A program made the position numbers and the translations under genes. Shown here piece after piece: positions 26,256 to 35,365 of a stretch of DNA of 57,464 nt; within the stretch, counting starts at the first letter, position 1, and every line of letters starts with the position of its first letter. Origin of the DNA: Bacteroides sp. (GTDB lineage Bacteria > Bacteroidota > Bacteroidia > Bacteroidales > Bacteroidaceae). The notes under the pieces were generated by a model. The model made no database searches and was not told the DNA's origin. It saw only the letters and a list, made by a program, of their open reading frames with translations. The stretch lies in assembly GCF_029057325.1 (NCBI RefSeq), contig NZ_JAICZW010000092.1:1-57464 (forward strand), given 5' to 3'.

Positions 26256-26480
26256 CTATCCTTCCAAAAGTTCCTTCAGTCTATACAACCGTGTGATGGC
26301 AGGATGATAGAATTCATCGGGATAATGAATCTTGATGTCACTGAGGTTTGCCTGCACAAAACGCTTCACATCGGCAATGTTCTCCGCATCGGACAATCTG
26401 GCTTCTTGGGGGAAAGAGGTACTCTTCGCCCACTCTATCAGCGCCTGAACGCTCTCTTCATCGTATTTATATTCGCTCAT
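26256..26480 (-). CDS. Small conserved hypothetical protein
   Basis: The 74-residue acidic protein begins MSEYKYDEESVQALIEWA and ends ITRLYRLKELLEG. It looks helical and has no signal peptide or membrane segment. I believe related short proteins occur across Bacteroides, but no function is known to me. It converges on the amylase gene. Confidence 0.65.
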   Translation of the reverse strand: MSEYKYDEESVQALIEWAKSTSFPQEARLSDAENIADVKRFVQANLSDIKIHYPDEFYHPAITRLYRLKELLEG

Positions 26481-26613
26481 ATCTTATATAGTTTTATCTT
26501 ATCTACTGCCATTTCAAGCGCACAAAAATAGCCAATTCTTTTTGCCTTACCAAAGAAATGTCATGGCGGATGTACGACTTCTCAGGCTTATCCGAAACTT
26601 TTTCAAACACAAT

Positions 26614-26644
26614 TTTGTTAACGTCAAGAAAAAACGTACATTTG
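26614..26644 (+). promoter_or_regulatory. Promoter of the deaminase gene
   Basis: TTTG (26614-26617), 19 bases, then TACATTTG (26637-26644), an exact match to the Bacteroides promoter consensus. The start codon is 53 bases after the -7 box. Confidence 0.7.
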
Positions 26645-26697
26645 TAAATAGGGGCATGATAAGATGCCGTCTATGAATTAAACGCTTATATAAAAAC

Positions 26698-27177
26698 ATG
26701 TGCCATCACAAATCGAATTTAGAATTGATGAGGAAAGCCATTGAGCTTTCCCAAGAAAACGTCGCCAACGGTGGCGGTCCGTTTGGTGCGGTGATTGCCC
26801 GAGAAGGCCAAATCATAGCAACCGGCGTGAACCGCGTCACCGCTGACCATGACCCCACGGCACATGCCGAAGTTAATGCCATCCGCAATGCCTGTAGCCG
26901 TTTGAAGACCTTCAACCTGAGCGGATGCGAAATATATACCTCCTGCGAGCCGTGCCCCATGTGCCTGGCAGCCATCTATTGGGCACACATCGACAAAGTG
27001 TATTACGGCAACGACAAGAACGATGCCAAAGAGATTGGTTTCGATGACTCGTTCATCTACGACGAGTTGGCATTGCCACATGAGAAAAGGAAACTCCTGG
27101 CCGAAAGACTGCTCGGCGAGGAAGCCATACGGACTTTCAGGATGTGGAGCGAAAAAGAGGACAAAATAGAGTATTAA
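26698..27177 (+). CDS. Nucleoside deaminase, guanine deaminase-like
   Basis: The 159-residue enzyme belongs to the cytidine-deaminase fold with zinc motifs HAEVNAIRNAC (HAE: zinc His and proton-shuttle Glu) and CEPCPMCLAAIYW (two zinc Cys). NGGGPFGAVIAREG and the C-terminal tail ending KEDKIEY resemble the GuaD type, which turns guanine into xanthine. A tRNA adenosine deaminase is less likely given this tail. It is cytosolic, with a consensus promoter upstream. Confidence 0.85.
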   Translation: MCHHKSNLELMRKAIELSQENVANGGGPFGAVIAREGQIIATGVNRVTADHDPTAHAEVNAIRNACSRLKTFNLSGCEIYTSCEPCPMCLAAIYWAHIDKVYYGNDKNDAKEIGFDDSFIYDELALPHEKRKLLAERLLGEEAIRTFRMWSEKEDKIEY

Positions 27178-27280
27178 CAAATAATCCGCTTATCGGCATG
27201 AACAAAATATATACATTCCGCGTTATATTAATGTGTTTTTCATGGTATTAGATATAAGGTTAATTAAAAAAGGTACAGGA

Positions 27281-27313
27281 AGCATCGGTTTGTGACAAAT
27301 CGGTGCTTTTTTT
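27281..27313 (+). terminator. Rho-independent terminator
   Basis: AGCATCGGTTT pairs with AAATCGGTGCT across 11 positions (two G-U) with a GTGAC loop, followed by a run of T (27308-27313). It is about 100 bases after the deaminase stop and just before the next gene. Confidence 0.75.
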
Positions 27314-27375
27314 GTGCTTCTTTGTAGCATGTTAGAAATATTATCCGTATTTTTGGCAAACTAATGGAAAGTGAT

Positions 27376-28041
27376 ATGAATATTCCTATTATATTTCAAT
27401 TTCTAAAAGAACTATCTGCCAATAACAACCGCGAATGGTTCCACGCACACCGGGCACAATATGAAGCCGCCCGCAAGGAGTTTGAAGACCTGCTTACAGT
27501 CATCATCGCCCGCATCTCGATGTTCGACGAAAGCATCCACGGCATCGAAGCCAAGGAGTGTACCTACCGCATCTATCGCGATACACGATTCTCGGAAGAC
27601 AAAACCCCTTACAAAATACATCTGGGAGGCTACATCAACGCCAAAGGGAAGAAATCGAACCATTGCGGCTACTACGTCCATCTGGAACCGGGCAACTGCA
27701 TGTTGGCGGGAGGAAGCCTCTGCCCGCCTTCGCCCCTGCTGAGAGCATTGCGGCAAGCCGTATATGACAACATAGACGAGTATCGCAGCATTGTGGAAGA
27801 CCCCGCTTTCAGACAATACTTCCCCGTTGTGGGAGAAAACTTTCTGAAAACAGCACCCAAAGGGTTCCCCAAGGACTATCCTTATCTGAAATACCTGCAA
27901 TGCAAGGAATATATAGTCACTTGCTATCAACCGGACAGTTTCTTTCTGGCACCGGACTTTCTGGAACGGACGGACGAGATATTCAAGCAGATGAAACGCT
28001 TCGCGGATTTCGTGAACTACACGATAGACGATTTTGAATAA
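27376..28041 (+). CDS. DUF2461 domain protein
   Basis: The 221-residue protein carries DUF2461. Visible family parts are the opening FLKELSANNNREWFHAHR, the central TYRIYRDTRFSEDKTPYK and the YYVHLEPGNCMLAGGS strand. Function is unknown and no signal peptide is seen. An in-frame ATG at 27364 would add four residues. The -7-like box TATTTTTG at 27348-27355 would place the transcript start at about 27362, so ATG 27376 is the better choice. It lies 61 bases before glgB and may share its transcript. Confidence 0.85.
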   Translation: MNIPIIFQFLKELSANNNREWFHAHRAQYEAARKEFEDLLTVIIARISMFDESIHGIEAKECTYRIYRDTRFSEDKTPYKIHLGGYINAKGKKSNHCGYYVHLEPGNCMLAGGSLCPPSPLLRALRQAVYDNIDEYRSIVEDPAFRQYFPVVGENFLKTAPKGFPKDYPYLKYLQCKEYIVTCYQPDSFFLAPDFLERTDEIFKQMKRFADFVNYTIDDFE

Positions 28042-28102
28042 TCACTCATGAACCCATAAAAATATCGAAAGAAAAATCATTAAATACCTAAAACAGACCC
28101 TT

Positions 28103-30112
28103 ATGGAAACATTGAATTTAATTAAGAATGATCCATGGCTGGAGCCTTTTTCCGACGCCATCAACGGACGTCATCAGCATGCTGCACAAAAAGAAGCAGA
28201 GTTGACCAACAAGGGAAAGCAAACCCTTTCTGATTTTGCGTCGGGATACCTCTATTTTGGTTTACACCGTACCAATGACGGATGGGTGTTCCGCGAATGG
28301 GCACCCAATGCAACCCAGATTTTCTTGATTGGAACCTTCAACAACTGGAAAGAAGAAAAGAAATATAGCCTGAAACGCAAAGCGAACGGCAATTGGGAAA
28401 TAAAGCTTCCCGCCGATGCCATCAAGCATGAAGACTTGTACAAGTTGATGATACACTGGGACGGCGGCTGCGGCGAACGCATTCCGGCGTGGGCTACCCG
28501 TGTTGTGCAGGACAAACAAACCCGGATCTTCAGTGCGCAAGTATGGACACCGGAAAAGCCATACAAAATGAAGAAAAAGACTTTCAAACCGAATACTGAT
28601 CCCCTGTTGATTTATGAATGCCATATCGGGATGGCCCAGCAGGAAGAGAGAGTAGGCAGCTACCGGGAGTTTCAGGAGACGGTACTTCCCCGCATCGCCC
28701 AAGAAGGCTACAACTGCATACAGATTATGGCCATTCAGGAGCATCCGTATTACGGCAGTTTCGGATACCATGTATCAAGTTTCTTCGCAGCTTCCTCCCG
28801 TTTCGGCACTCCCGATGAACTGAAAGAACTGATTGACACAGCCCATAAGATGGGAATTGCCGTCATCATGGACATTGTTCACTCACACGCCGTAAAAAAT
28901 GAAGTGGAAGGTTTGGGCAACTTTGCCGGCGACCCTTGCCAGTATTTCTATCCCGGCGAACGCCGCGAGCATCCGGCATGGGATTCACTCTGCTTCGACT
29001 ATGGCAAAAACGAGGTTATCCACTTCCTGCTGTCCAACTGCAAGTTCTGGATGGAAGAGTTTCATTTTGACGGTTTCCGCTTTGACGGCGTGACCTCCAT
29101 GCTTTATTACAGCCATGGCCTGGGCGAAGCGTTCTGCAACTACAATGACTACTTCAACGGACATCAGGACGACAATGCCATCTGCTACCTGACTCTTGCC
29201 AACAAACTTATCCATCAAGTCAACCCCAAAGCCATCACCATTGCCGAAGAAGTATCGGGCATGCCCGGACTGGCGGCTAAATACGAAGACGGCGGATATG
29301 GCTTCGACTATCGCATGGCGATGAATATCCCCGACTATTGGATTAAAACCATCAAGGAAAAAATCGATGAGGATTGGAAACCGTCAAGCCTGTTCTGGGA
29401 AGTGACCAACCGCCGGAAGGACGAAAAGACAATCTCATACGCCGAAAGCCACGACCAGGCCCTGGTAGGCGACAAGACCATTATCTTCCGCCTGATTGAC
29501 GCCGACATGTACTGGCACATGCAGAAAGGGGATGAAAATTACACCGTACACCGCGGTATAGCCCTCCACAAAATGATACGTCTGCTGACTTCCAGCACCA
29601 TCAACGGTGGTTACCTGAACTTCATGGGTAATGAATTCGGCCATCCGGAATGGATAGACTTTCCACGCGAAGGAAATGGCTGGTCTTGCAAATACGCCCG
29701 TCGTCAATGGAACCTGGTGGACAACAAAAACCTGGCATACCATTATTTGGGCGACTTCGACACAGCAATGCTGGAAGTGATGAAAAGCGTAAAGAAATTC
29801 CAGGCTACTCCGGTTCAAGAGATATGGCACAACGATGGTGACCAGATTTTGGCCTACATGCGTAAGGACTTGATATTTGTATTCAACTTCAATCCCAAAC
29901 AATCTTTCGCAGGTTATGGATTCCTGGTACCTGCCGGTGCATACGAAGTCATCTTGAATACGGACAATCCTGCTTACGGAGGCAACGGATTGACCGATGA
30001 CACCATCAAACATTTCACCATGCCCGATCCGTTGTACAAAAAAGAAAAGAAAGAATGGCTGAAACTCTACATTCCGGCACGCACAGCCGTTGTGTTACGA
30101 AAAGCCAAATAA
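28103..30112 (+). CDS. glgB: 1,4-alpha-glucan branching enzyme
   Basis: The 669-residue GH13 enzyme makes alpha-1,6 branches in glycogen. A CBM48-like N-terminal beta domain (about residues 40-150, FREWAPNATQIFLIGTFNNW) comes before the barrel. Catalytic regions are VIMDIVHSHAVKN, FDGFRFDGVTSM (nucleophile Asp), TIAEEVSGMPGL (Glu) and YAESHDQALVG (transition-state Asp). The eukaryote-like form with the YESHxGM-type segment YECHIGMAQ fits Bacteroidota GlgB. It is cytosolic, next to a cytosolic GH13 amylase. Confidence 0.92.
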   Translation: METLNLIKNDPWLEPFSDAINGRHQHAAQKEAELTNKGKQTLSDFASGYLYFGLHRTNDGWVFREWAPNATQIFLIGTFNNWKEEKKYSLKRKANGNWEIKLPADAIKHEDLYKLMIHWDGGCGERIPAWATRVVQDKQTRIFSAQVWTPEKPYKMKKKTFKPNTDPLLIYECHIGMAQQEERVGSYREFQETVLPRIAQEGYNCIQIMAIQEHPYYGSFGYHVSSFFAASSRFGTPDELKELIDTAHKMGIAVIMDIVHSHAVKNEVEGLGNFAGDPCQYFYPGERREHPAWDSLCFDYGKNEVIHFLLSNCKFWMEEFHFDGFRFDGVTSMLYYSHGLGEAFCNYNDYFNGHQDDNAICYLTLANKLIHQVNPKAITIAEEVSGMPGLAAKYEDGGYGFDYRMAMNIPDYWIKTIKEKIDEDWKPSSLFWEVTNRRKDEKTISYAESHDQALVGDKTIIFRLIDADMYWHMQKGDENYTVHRGIALHKMIRLLTSSTINGGYLNFMGNEFGHPEWIDFPREGNGWSCKYARRQWNLVDNKNLAYHYLGDFDTAMLEVMKSVKKFQATPVQEIWHNDGDQILAYMRKDLIFVFNFNPKQSFAGYGFLVPAGAYEVILNTDNPAYGGNGLTDDTIKHFTMPDPLYKKEKKEWLKLYIPARTAVVLRKAK

Positions 30113-30139
30113 ATAATTGAGAACGATCAAAATAGGAGT

Positions 30140-30193
30140 AAAGAGGGTGTGTCTAAAAGAAAGCAAGCGACTTGTTTTTGATACCCCCTCTTT
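30140..30193 (+). terminator. Terminator-like hairpin after glgB
   Basis: AAAGAGGG (30140-30147) pairs with CCCTCTTT (30186-30193), 8 bp with a long loop, about 30 bases after the glgB stop. The loop contains GTCTAAAAGAAAG, similar to the edge of the AGGCACGGAT element. Confidence 0.5.
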
Positions 30194-30264
30194 CTTGTAG
30201 CAACAAGATTTTACTGCATATTTACATGACAGGCAGTAGAATTGAAACTAAATAGAATCAGATT

Positions 30265-31521
30265 ATGAGCATCAAATTCAGACTTACCGCCATGCTGTTC
30301 CTGCAATTCTTTGTCTGGGGAGCGTGGCTGATTTCATTAGGAGGCTATATGGGCGGCACATTGCATTTTGAGGGCGGCCAGATAGGCGCCATCTTCGCAA
30401 CCATGGGCATCGCGTCGCTGATAATGCCCGGACTGACCGGCATCATTGCCGACAAATGGATAAACGCCGAACGCCTGTACGGCATATTGCACCTGATTGG
30501 CGCAGGTGCCCTGCTATACGCCTCAACCGCCACGACCTACCACCAGATGTATTGGGCGATGTTGCTCAACATGCTTGCCTATATGCCAACCCTCTCCCTT
30601 GCCAACACCGTTTCCTACAACGCACTGGAGAAGCACGGCATGGATTTGGTGAAAGACTTCCCGCCTATCCGCGTATGGGGTACGGTAGGTTTCATCTGCG
30701 CCATGTGGGCAGTGGACCTGACAGGCTTCAAATCAAACGCCGCACAACTCTACGTAGCAGCCTTTTCAGCTGCGATATTGGGCATATACGCTTTCAGCCT
30801 GCCCGCCTGCCCGCCCGCACGCAGCGAAGGGAAAACGATGCTGTCGGCTTTCGGACTGGACGCATTGGTATTGCTCAAGCGCAAACAAATGGCCATCTTT
30901 TTCCTATTCTCCATGCTGTTGGGAGCAGCCCTGCAAATCACAAATACATACGGCGACCTTTTCCTGAGTTCGTTTGCCACGATACCGGAATATGCAGATT
31001 CGTTCGGAGTGAGGCACTCCGTCATTCTGCTCTCCATCTCGCAGATGAGTGAAACGCTGTTCATCCTCGCCATTCCGTTCTTCCTGAAACATTTCGGCAT
31101 CAAGCGTGTGATGTTAATCAGTATGTTCGCATGGGTGTTCCGCTTCGGCCTCTTTGCCATCGGCAATCCGGGTAGCGGACTCTGGATGCTCATCCTTTCA
31201 ATGATTGTTTACGGCATGGCGTTCGACTTCTTCAATGTGTCCGGCTCGCTGTACACCGAAATGGAAGCGAACTCCCACATCCGCGCCAGCGCACAAGGCC
31301 TGTTCTTCATGATGACCAACGGACTGGGCGCCATCATTGGCGGGTATGCAAGCGGTGCCGTGGTAGATGCTTTCTCTGTATATGCCGAAGGGGGAGGATT
31401 GATAAGCCGCGAATGGGTACCGATATGGTTCCTCTTTGCCGGATATGCGCTGGTGATAGGCATATTGTTCGGAATTGTGTTCCGCTACAAGCACCAACCG
31501 GAGAAGAAGTTAAAGAATTAA
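30265..31521 (+). CDS. Nucleoside permease, NupG-type MFS transporter
   Basis: The 418-residue protein has about 12 membrane helices. The start LTAMLFLQFFVWGAWLISLGGYM, with the GAW motif, and GIIADKWINAERLYGILHL in loop 2-3 are typical of the nucleoside:proton symporter family (NupG/XapB). It should bring nucleosides across the inner membrane. The last helix leads to a short basic tail. A hairpin at 31536-31586 follows. No nucleoside-catabolic genes are adjacent except the deaminase 3 kb upstream. Confidence 0.85.
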   Translation: MSIKFRLTAMLFLQFFVWGAWLISLGGYMGGTLHFEGGQIGAIFATMGIASLIMPGLTGIIADKWINAERLYGILHLIGAGALLYASTATTYHQMYWAMLLNMLAYMPTLSLANTVSYNALEKHGMDLVKDFPPIRVWGTVGFICAMWAVDLTGFKSNAAQLYVAAFSAAILGIYAFSLPACPPARSEGKTMLSAFGLDALVLLKRKQMAIFFLFSMLLGAALQITNTYGDLFLSSFATIPEYADSFGVRHSVILLSISQMSETLFILAIPFFLKHFGIKRVMLISMFAWVFRFGLFAIGNPGSGLWMLILSMIVYGMAFDFFNVSGSLYTEMEANSHIRASAQGLFFMMTNGLGAIIGGYASGAVVDAFSVYAEGGGLISREWVPIWFLFAGYALVIGILFGIVFRYKHQPEKKLKN

Positions 31522-31535
31522 AGAGTTCGTATTAG

Positions 31536-31586
31536 GAGATAAAGCCGATTGCTCAGGCATTTTCAAAAGGAGTATCGGCTTTCTCC
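31536..31586 (+). repeat. TATCGGCTTT hairpin repeat, copy 1
   Basis: GGAGATAAAGCCGAT faces ATCGGCTTTCTCC, a near-perfect stem after the permease gene. The motif GTATCGGCTTT recurs at 40906 and, shortened, at 43249, each with AACTCC-type sequence nearby. A terminator role is plausible here because of the position. Confidence 0.6.
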
Positions 31587-31633
31587 CCCTAACGAAACGG
31601 AGTGACTCTCCTTTAACTCCTAAATGCAAACTT

Positions 31634-32218
31634 ATGAACAAGAAAAAGATAGAGCTTCAAGTTCTGAACATCTCCAATAGTCAGGCACAAGCGGGCACTT
31701 ACGCCTTGGTATTAGGAGAAACAGGAGGCGAACGACAACTCCCGATCATCATAGGTGCAACCGAAGCGCAGGCGATTATCATCGAAATAAGAGGTATCGT
31801 CCCGCCCCGTCCGCTGATCCACAACCTGTTTGCATCCGTTCTCGAAATACTGGGCGTGAAACTGATGCGCGTCCTTATTTATAAAGCAGACAACGGGATA
31901 TTCTACTCCTATCTATATATGAAAGTGGAAGAAACCATCTTGCGCATCGATGCCCGCACCAGTGATGCCATCACATTGGCTTTGCGTATGCACGCCCCCA
32001 TCTTTGCCTATGAAGACATTCTCAATGCCGAATGCCTGAAAAACGAGGCGAACTTCACCGATCCGATGGGGAGCCGCGACCCGAACAAGGACGAGCTGTG
32101 GCAGGAAGATACAATAGAGATACTGAAAACGGCGTTACAAAAAGCAATAGATGAAGAAAACTACGAACGCGCCGCACAACTAAGAGATCAAATCAACCAA
32201 ATAAAGAACAATCTGTAA
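31634..32218 (+). CDS. Bifunctional nuclease family protein (DUF151) with UVR motif
   Basis: The 194-residue protein has a DUF151/BFN domain at residues 1-135, with QVLNISNSQAQAGTYALVL at the start and IDARTSDAITLALRMHAPIFA as the family hallmark. It ends in a UVR-type coiled region AIDEENYERAAQLRDQINQI (about residues 168-190), used in UvrB/UvrC-like contacts. Related proteins were reported with DNase and RNase activity. The cellular role is unsettled. One base separates it from rsmE. Confidence 0.85.
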   Translation: MNKKKIELQVLNISNSQAQAGTYALVLGETGGERQLPIIIGATEAQAIIIEIRGIVPPRPLIHNLFASVLEILGVKLMRVLIYKADNGIFYSYLYMKVEETILRIDARTSDAITLALRMHAPIFAYEDILNAECLKNEANFTDPMGSRDPNKDELWQEDTIEILKTALQKAIDEENYERAAQLRDQINQIKNNL

Positions 32219-32219
32219 T

Positions 32220-32918
32220 ATGCACGTATTCTACACCCCCGACATACAAACCCTTGCCGAACTGCCCGAAGAGGAAGCGGCACACGCCGTACGCGTACTG
32301 CGGTTGCAAAGCGGCGACGAAGTGACACTGACGGACGGAAAAGGAAACTTTTACCGTGCCGAGATAAGCACCGCCACCCCCAAACGCTGCCTGGTCAACA
32401 TACTGGAGACACTGCCGCAAGCACCTTTGTGGAAAGGACATCTGCACATTGCCATGGCCCCCACCAAGAACATGGACCGGACAGAATGGTTTGCCGAAAA
32501 AGCTACCGAAATAGGCTTTGACGAACTGACCTTCCTGAACTGCCGTTTTTCGGAACGAAAAGTCATCAAGACGGAACGCATCGCCAAAATACTAGTGTCC
32601 GCCATCAAGCAGTCGCTCAAAGCACGTCTGCCCAGACTGAATGAAATGACGGACTTCAACAAGTTTATCGCACAACCTTTTCAGGGACAAAAGTTCATAG
32701 CCCACTGCTACGAGGGCGAGAAGCCACAGCTGAAGGACATCGTACAGCCCGGAGAGGATGCCCTGATACTCATCGGACCCGAAGGAGACTTTAGCGAAGA
32801 AGAGGTCAAAAAGGCCACCGAACAAGGGTTTGTGCCCATCAGCTTAGGTCCATCGCGCCTGCGGACAGAAACAGCGGCACTGGTAGCGTGCCACATTCTT
32901 AATTTACAAAATCAATGA
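32220..32918 (+). CDS. rsmE: 16S rRNA (uracil-1498-N3)-methyltransferase
   Basis: The 232-residue SPOUT enzyme methylates U1498 of 16S rRNA. The N-terminal PUA-like domain has the segment EEAAHAVRVLRLQSGDEVTLTDG. The C-terminal knot shows MDRTEWFAEKATEIGFD, LILIGPEGDFSEEEV and ISLGPSRLRTETAAL, which are signature motifs. It starts one base after the bifunctional nuclease stop. Confidence 0.95.
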   Translation: MHVFYTPDIQTLAELPEEEAAHAVRVLRLQSGDEVTLTDGKGNFYRAEISTATPKRCLVNILETLPQAPLWKGHLHIAMAPTKNMDRTEWFAEKATEIGFDELTFLNCRFSERKVIKTERIAKILVSAIKQSLKARLPRLNEMTDFNKFIAQPFQGQKFIAHCYEGEKPQLKDIVQPGEDALILIGPEGDFSEEEVKKATEQGFVPISLGPSRLRTETAALVACHILNLQNQ

Positions 32919-32942
32919 TATTCATTAAAAAACAAAAGTTAT

Positions 32943-34496
32943 ATGAAAAAGAGTCTATTCCTTCACCTTTCAGTATGGGCAATGCTGGTTGCATTTGCAT
33001 GCTCCTGCTCCCACGAAACGGCAGATTATACCAATGCCATTCCTGCCGATGCTACCGAGTTGGTCTCCATCCACTTGAAGCCTATCGCCGAAAAAGCGGG
33101 CATCAATGATAAAGAGAATAAAGAAGCGCTGGCAAAGCTGACCGACGCGATGAAAAGCGGCATGAATGCAGCCACCTACCAACAAGTGGAAGCCGTCATG
33201 AAAAATCCCGCCAAATCGGGCATAGACATAAACGCACCCATCTACCTCTTCAGCGCACCCACCTTCGACTATCAGACCGTAGTGGCAAAAGTGAACAACG
33301 AAGAGGACTTGAGGAGCTTTCTGGAAATAGCTCAGAAAGAGATTTCAGATACTCCCATCACAGAAAGCGACGGCTACAGCTTTATTCAAATCAACAAGCA
33401 GACGTTACTTGCCTTCAACGCCTCCACCCTGCTGATTGTGGACTATAAACGGGCCGCACAGCTTGAAAAAGCAAAAGAAGGCATCACCGCCATCCTGAAA
33501 CAGACGGCAGAAAACAGCATCAATCAAAGTGGCGCCTTCCAGAAGTTGCAGAAGCTAAGCGGAGAAATCAAGATGTTCGTCTCACCCTCCAGCACCTTGG
33601 GGCTGTATGCCAAGCAGTTCGACTTCGCCCTGCCGAAAAACAGCGACACCAAAGACTTTATGGGATTGGGAAGCATCTCTTTCGAAAAGGGAAAGATAGA
33701 AATGCAGATAGAAAACTACACGGAAAATCCGGAAGTGAAAGCATGGCTGGACAGACTTGACAAAAACACCTGTCCTGTGGAGAACAATTTCTTGAAGTAT
33801 TTCCCCAAATCCACCATCGCCCTGTTCAGCGTGGGTGTGAAGGGAGAGGAGTTCTACAACATGCTGCAAGAGAACGAACAGTTCCGCAACGAGTTTTCCA
33901 TCACCCGGGCCGCCGAAGTAAAGAATCTGTTCAGCAACTTCCAAAAGGACATTACCATAGGCCTTATCAATGTAACGATGTTCAACACCCCCTCCATACT
34001 TGCGTATGCCAACGTGAAGAACGGTGATTCTCTGAAAGCCCTCTATGAAAAGAAAAGCGAACTGGGACTGAAACGCGGAGAAGACATCGTGAAGCTCAAC
34101 GAAGACGAGTATGTTTACAAGTCGCGTAGCCTGCACGTGTTCTTCGGCGTGCGCGACAAGCAGATGTACGCCACCAACGACGAGCTGCTGTACAAGAACA
34201 TCGGCAAAACCGTTTCCCCGTCTGCCAAAGAGACCGATTACGTCTCTACCCTGAAAGGGAAACGTGCGGTTTTCGTCATCAATGCGGAAGAGGTCATGGA
34301 GTTGCCCGTCACAAAGATGATGATGGAATACACCCGAAATGAATACACTCCTTACATAGCCTTGGCCAAAAGCGTCTCTTACCTGGAGGTGAGCAACGAT
34401 GGAGACAAGACAGCCCTCGTCCTGCACCTGAAAGAAAAGAACGTGAATGCACTGAAGCTGCTGACAAATCTCGTCAAAGAATTTGCCGGAATGTAA
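32943..34496 (+). CDS. DUF4836 family lipoprotein
   Basis: The 517-residue protein has a signal peptide with lipobox (VAFACSCSHETADY) and continues as DUF4836, recognised from AIPADATELVSIHLKPIAEKAG and the following Lys/Glu-rich region. It is likely anchored to a membrane facing the periplasm or surface. No catalytic motif is visible. It begins about 25 bases after rsmE and precedes an ABC ATPase/permease pair, from which a hairpin repeat separates it. Confidence 0.8.
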   Translation: MKKSLFLHLSVWAMLVAFACSCSHETADYTNAIPADATELVSIHLKPIAEKAGINDKENKEALAKLTDAMKSGMNAATYQQVEAVMKNPAKSGIDINAPIYLFSAPTFDYQTVVAKVNNEEDLRSFLEIAQKEISDTPITESDGYSFIQINKQTLLAFNASTLLIVDYKRAAQLEKAKEGITAILKQTAENSINQSGAFQKLQKLSGEIKMFVSPSSTLGLYAKQFDFALPKNSDTKDFMGLGSISFEKGKIEMQIENYTENPEVKAWLDRLDKNTCPVENNFLKYFPKSTIALFSVGVKGEEFYNMLQENEQFRNEFSITRAAEVKNLFSNFQKDITIGLINVTMFNTPSILAYANVKNGDSLKALYEKKSELGLKRGEDIVKLNEDEYVYKSRSLHVFFGVRDKQMYATNDELLYKNIGKTVSPSAKETDYVSTLKGKRAVFVINAEEVMELPVTKMMMEYTRNEYTPYIALAKSVSYLEVSNDGDKTALVLHLKEKNVNALKLLTNLVKEFAGM

Positions 34497-34500
34497 TAGT

Positions 34501-34643
34501 AGGTAGGTGTATCAAGCGACATAATGATAGATTTTAGGCACGGATTACACGGATTTACACGGTTTTCTTCTTGATTAATCTGTGAAATCCGTGTAATTCC
34601 GTGCCTAAAAGAAAGTGAGACACATGTTTTGACACACCTACCT
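34501..34643. repeat. Nested hairpin with AGGCACGGAT element, copy 4
   Basis: The inner pair TTTTAGGCACGGATTACAC (34532-34550) and GTGTAATTCCGTGCCTAAAA (34591-34610) is perfect over the core. An outer pair AGGTAGGTGT (34501-34510) and ACACCTACCT (34634-34643) encloses it. It lies between DUF4836 and the ABC ATPase gene. Confidence 0.75.
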
Positions 34644-34672
34644 TACCACCTACCACCCATCACTTACCACCA

Positions 34673-35317
34673 ATGAACCATATCCATTTACAACAAACGC
34701 TTCCTCAGGTATTTGCCGACCGTGACACCATCATTTCTGACATCTGGCATCAGGACATCACCCTGCACAAAGGGAAGCGTTATCTCCTGAACGCCGTTTC
34801 CGGCACCGGCAAGTCATCGCTTTGCAGCTATATCTATGGCTACCGTCACGACTATCAGGGCATCATCAACTTCGATGAACGCAACATCCGCTCGCTATCC
34901 GTCCACGAATGGGTAGAGACACGTAAGCACTCACTCAGCATCCTTTTTCAGGAGTTGCGCCTCTTCACCGGACTGACCGCCTTGGAGAACGTGGAGCTAA
35001 AGAACCGCCTGACCGGATTCAAGAAGAAGAAAGAGATTCTCACCCTTTTCGAAGCCCTCGGCATTCTCGATAAAGTAAACATAAAAGTAGGGAAACTCTC
35101 GTTCGGACAACAGCAACGGGTGGCCTTCATCCGCAGCCTCTGCCAGCCCTTCGACTTCATCTTTCTGGACGAACCTGTCAGCCATCTGGACGACCGGAAC
35201 GGCCTCCTCATGAGTCGCCTGCTTACAGAGGAGGCGGAACGTCAAGGTGCCGGCATCATCGTGACCTCCATCGGCAAACATCTGGAGCTGGCGTACGATG
35301 AGACCTACAACCTATAA
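34673..35317 (+). CDS. ABC transporter ATP-binding protein, atypical motifs
   Basis: The 214-residue protein is an ABC ATPase of the FtsE/LolD type. Walker A is AVSGTGKSS, with the usual leading Gly replaced by Ala. The Q-loop is LFQELRLFTGLTALENV, the signature LSFGQQQR has Phe in place of Gly, Walker B is FIFLDEP, and the D-loop is SHLDD. The H-loop region reads TSIGKH, without the usual TH. These changes may lower turnover. The permease gene lies 48 bases downstream. Together they may act in mechanical or lipoprotein-type export rather than bulk import. Confidence 0.82.
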   Translation: MNHIHLQQTLPQVFADRDTIISDIWHQDITLHKGKRYLLNAVSGTGKSSLCSYIYGYRHDYQGIINFDERNIRSLSVHEWVETRKHSLSILFQELRLFTGLTALENVELKNRLTGFKKKKEILTLFEALGILDKVNIKVGKLSFGQQQRVAFIRSLCQPFDFIFLDEPVSHLDDRNGLLMSRLLTEEAERQGAGIIVTSIGKHLELAYDETYNL

Positions 35318-35365
35318 CCTTTTAACTCTTAATTCCTCATTTCTAATTCTTAATTCCTCATTCAA

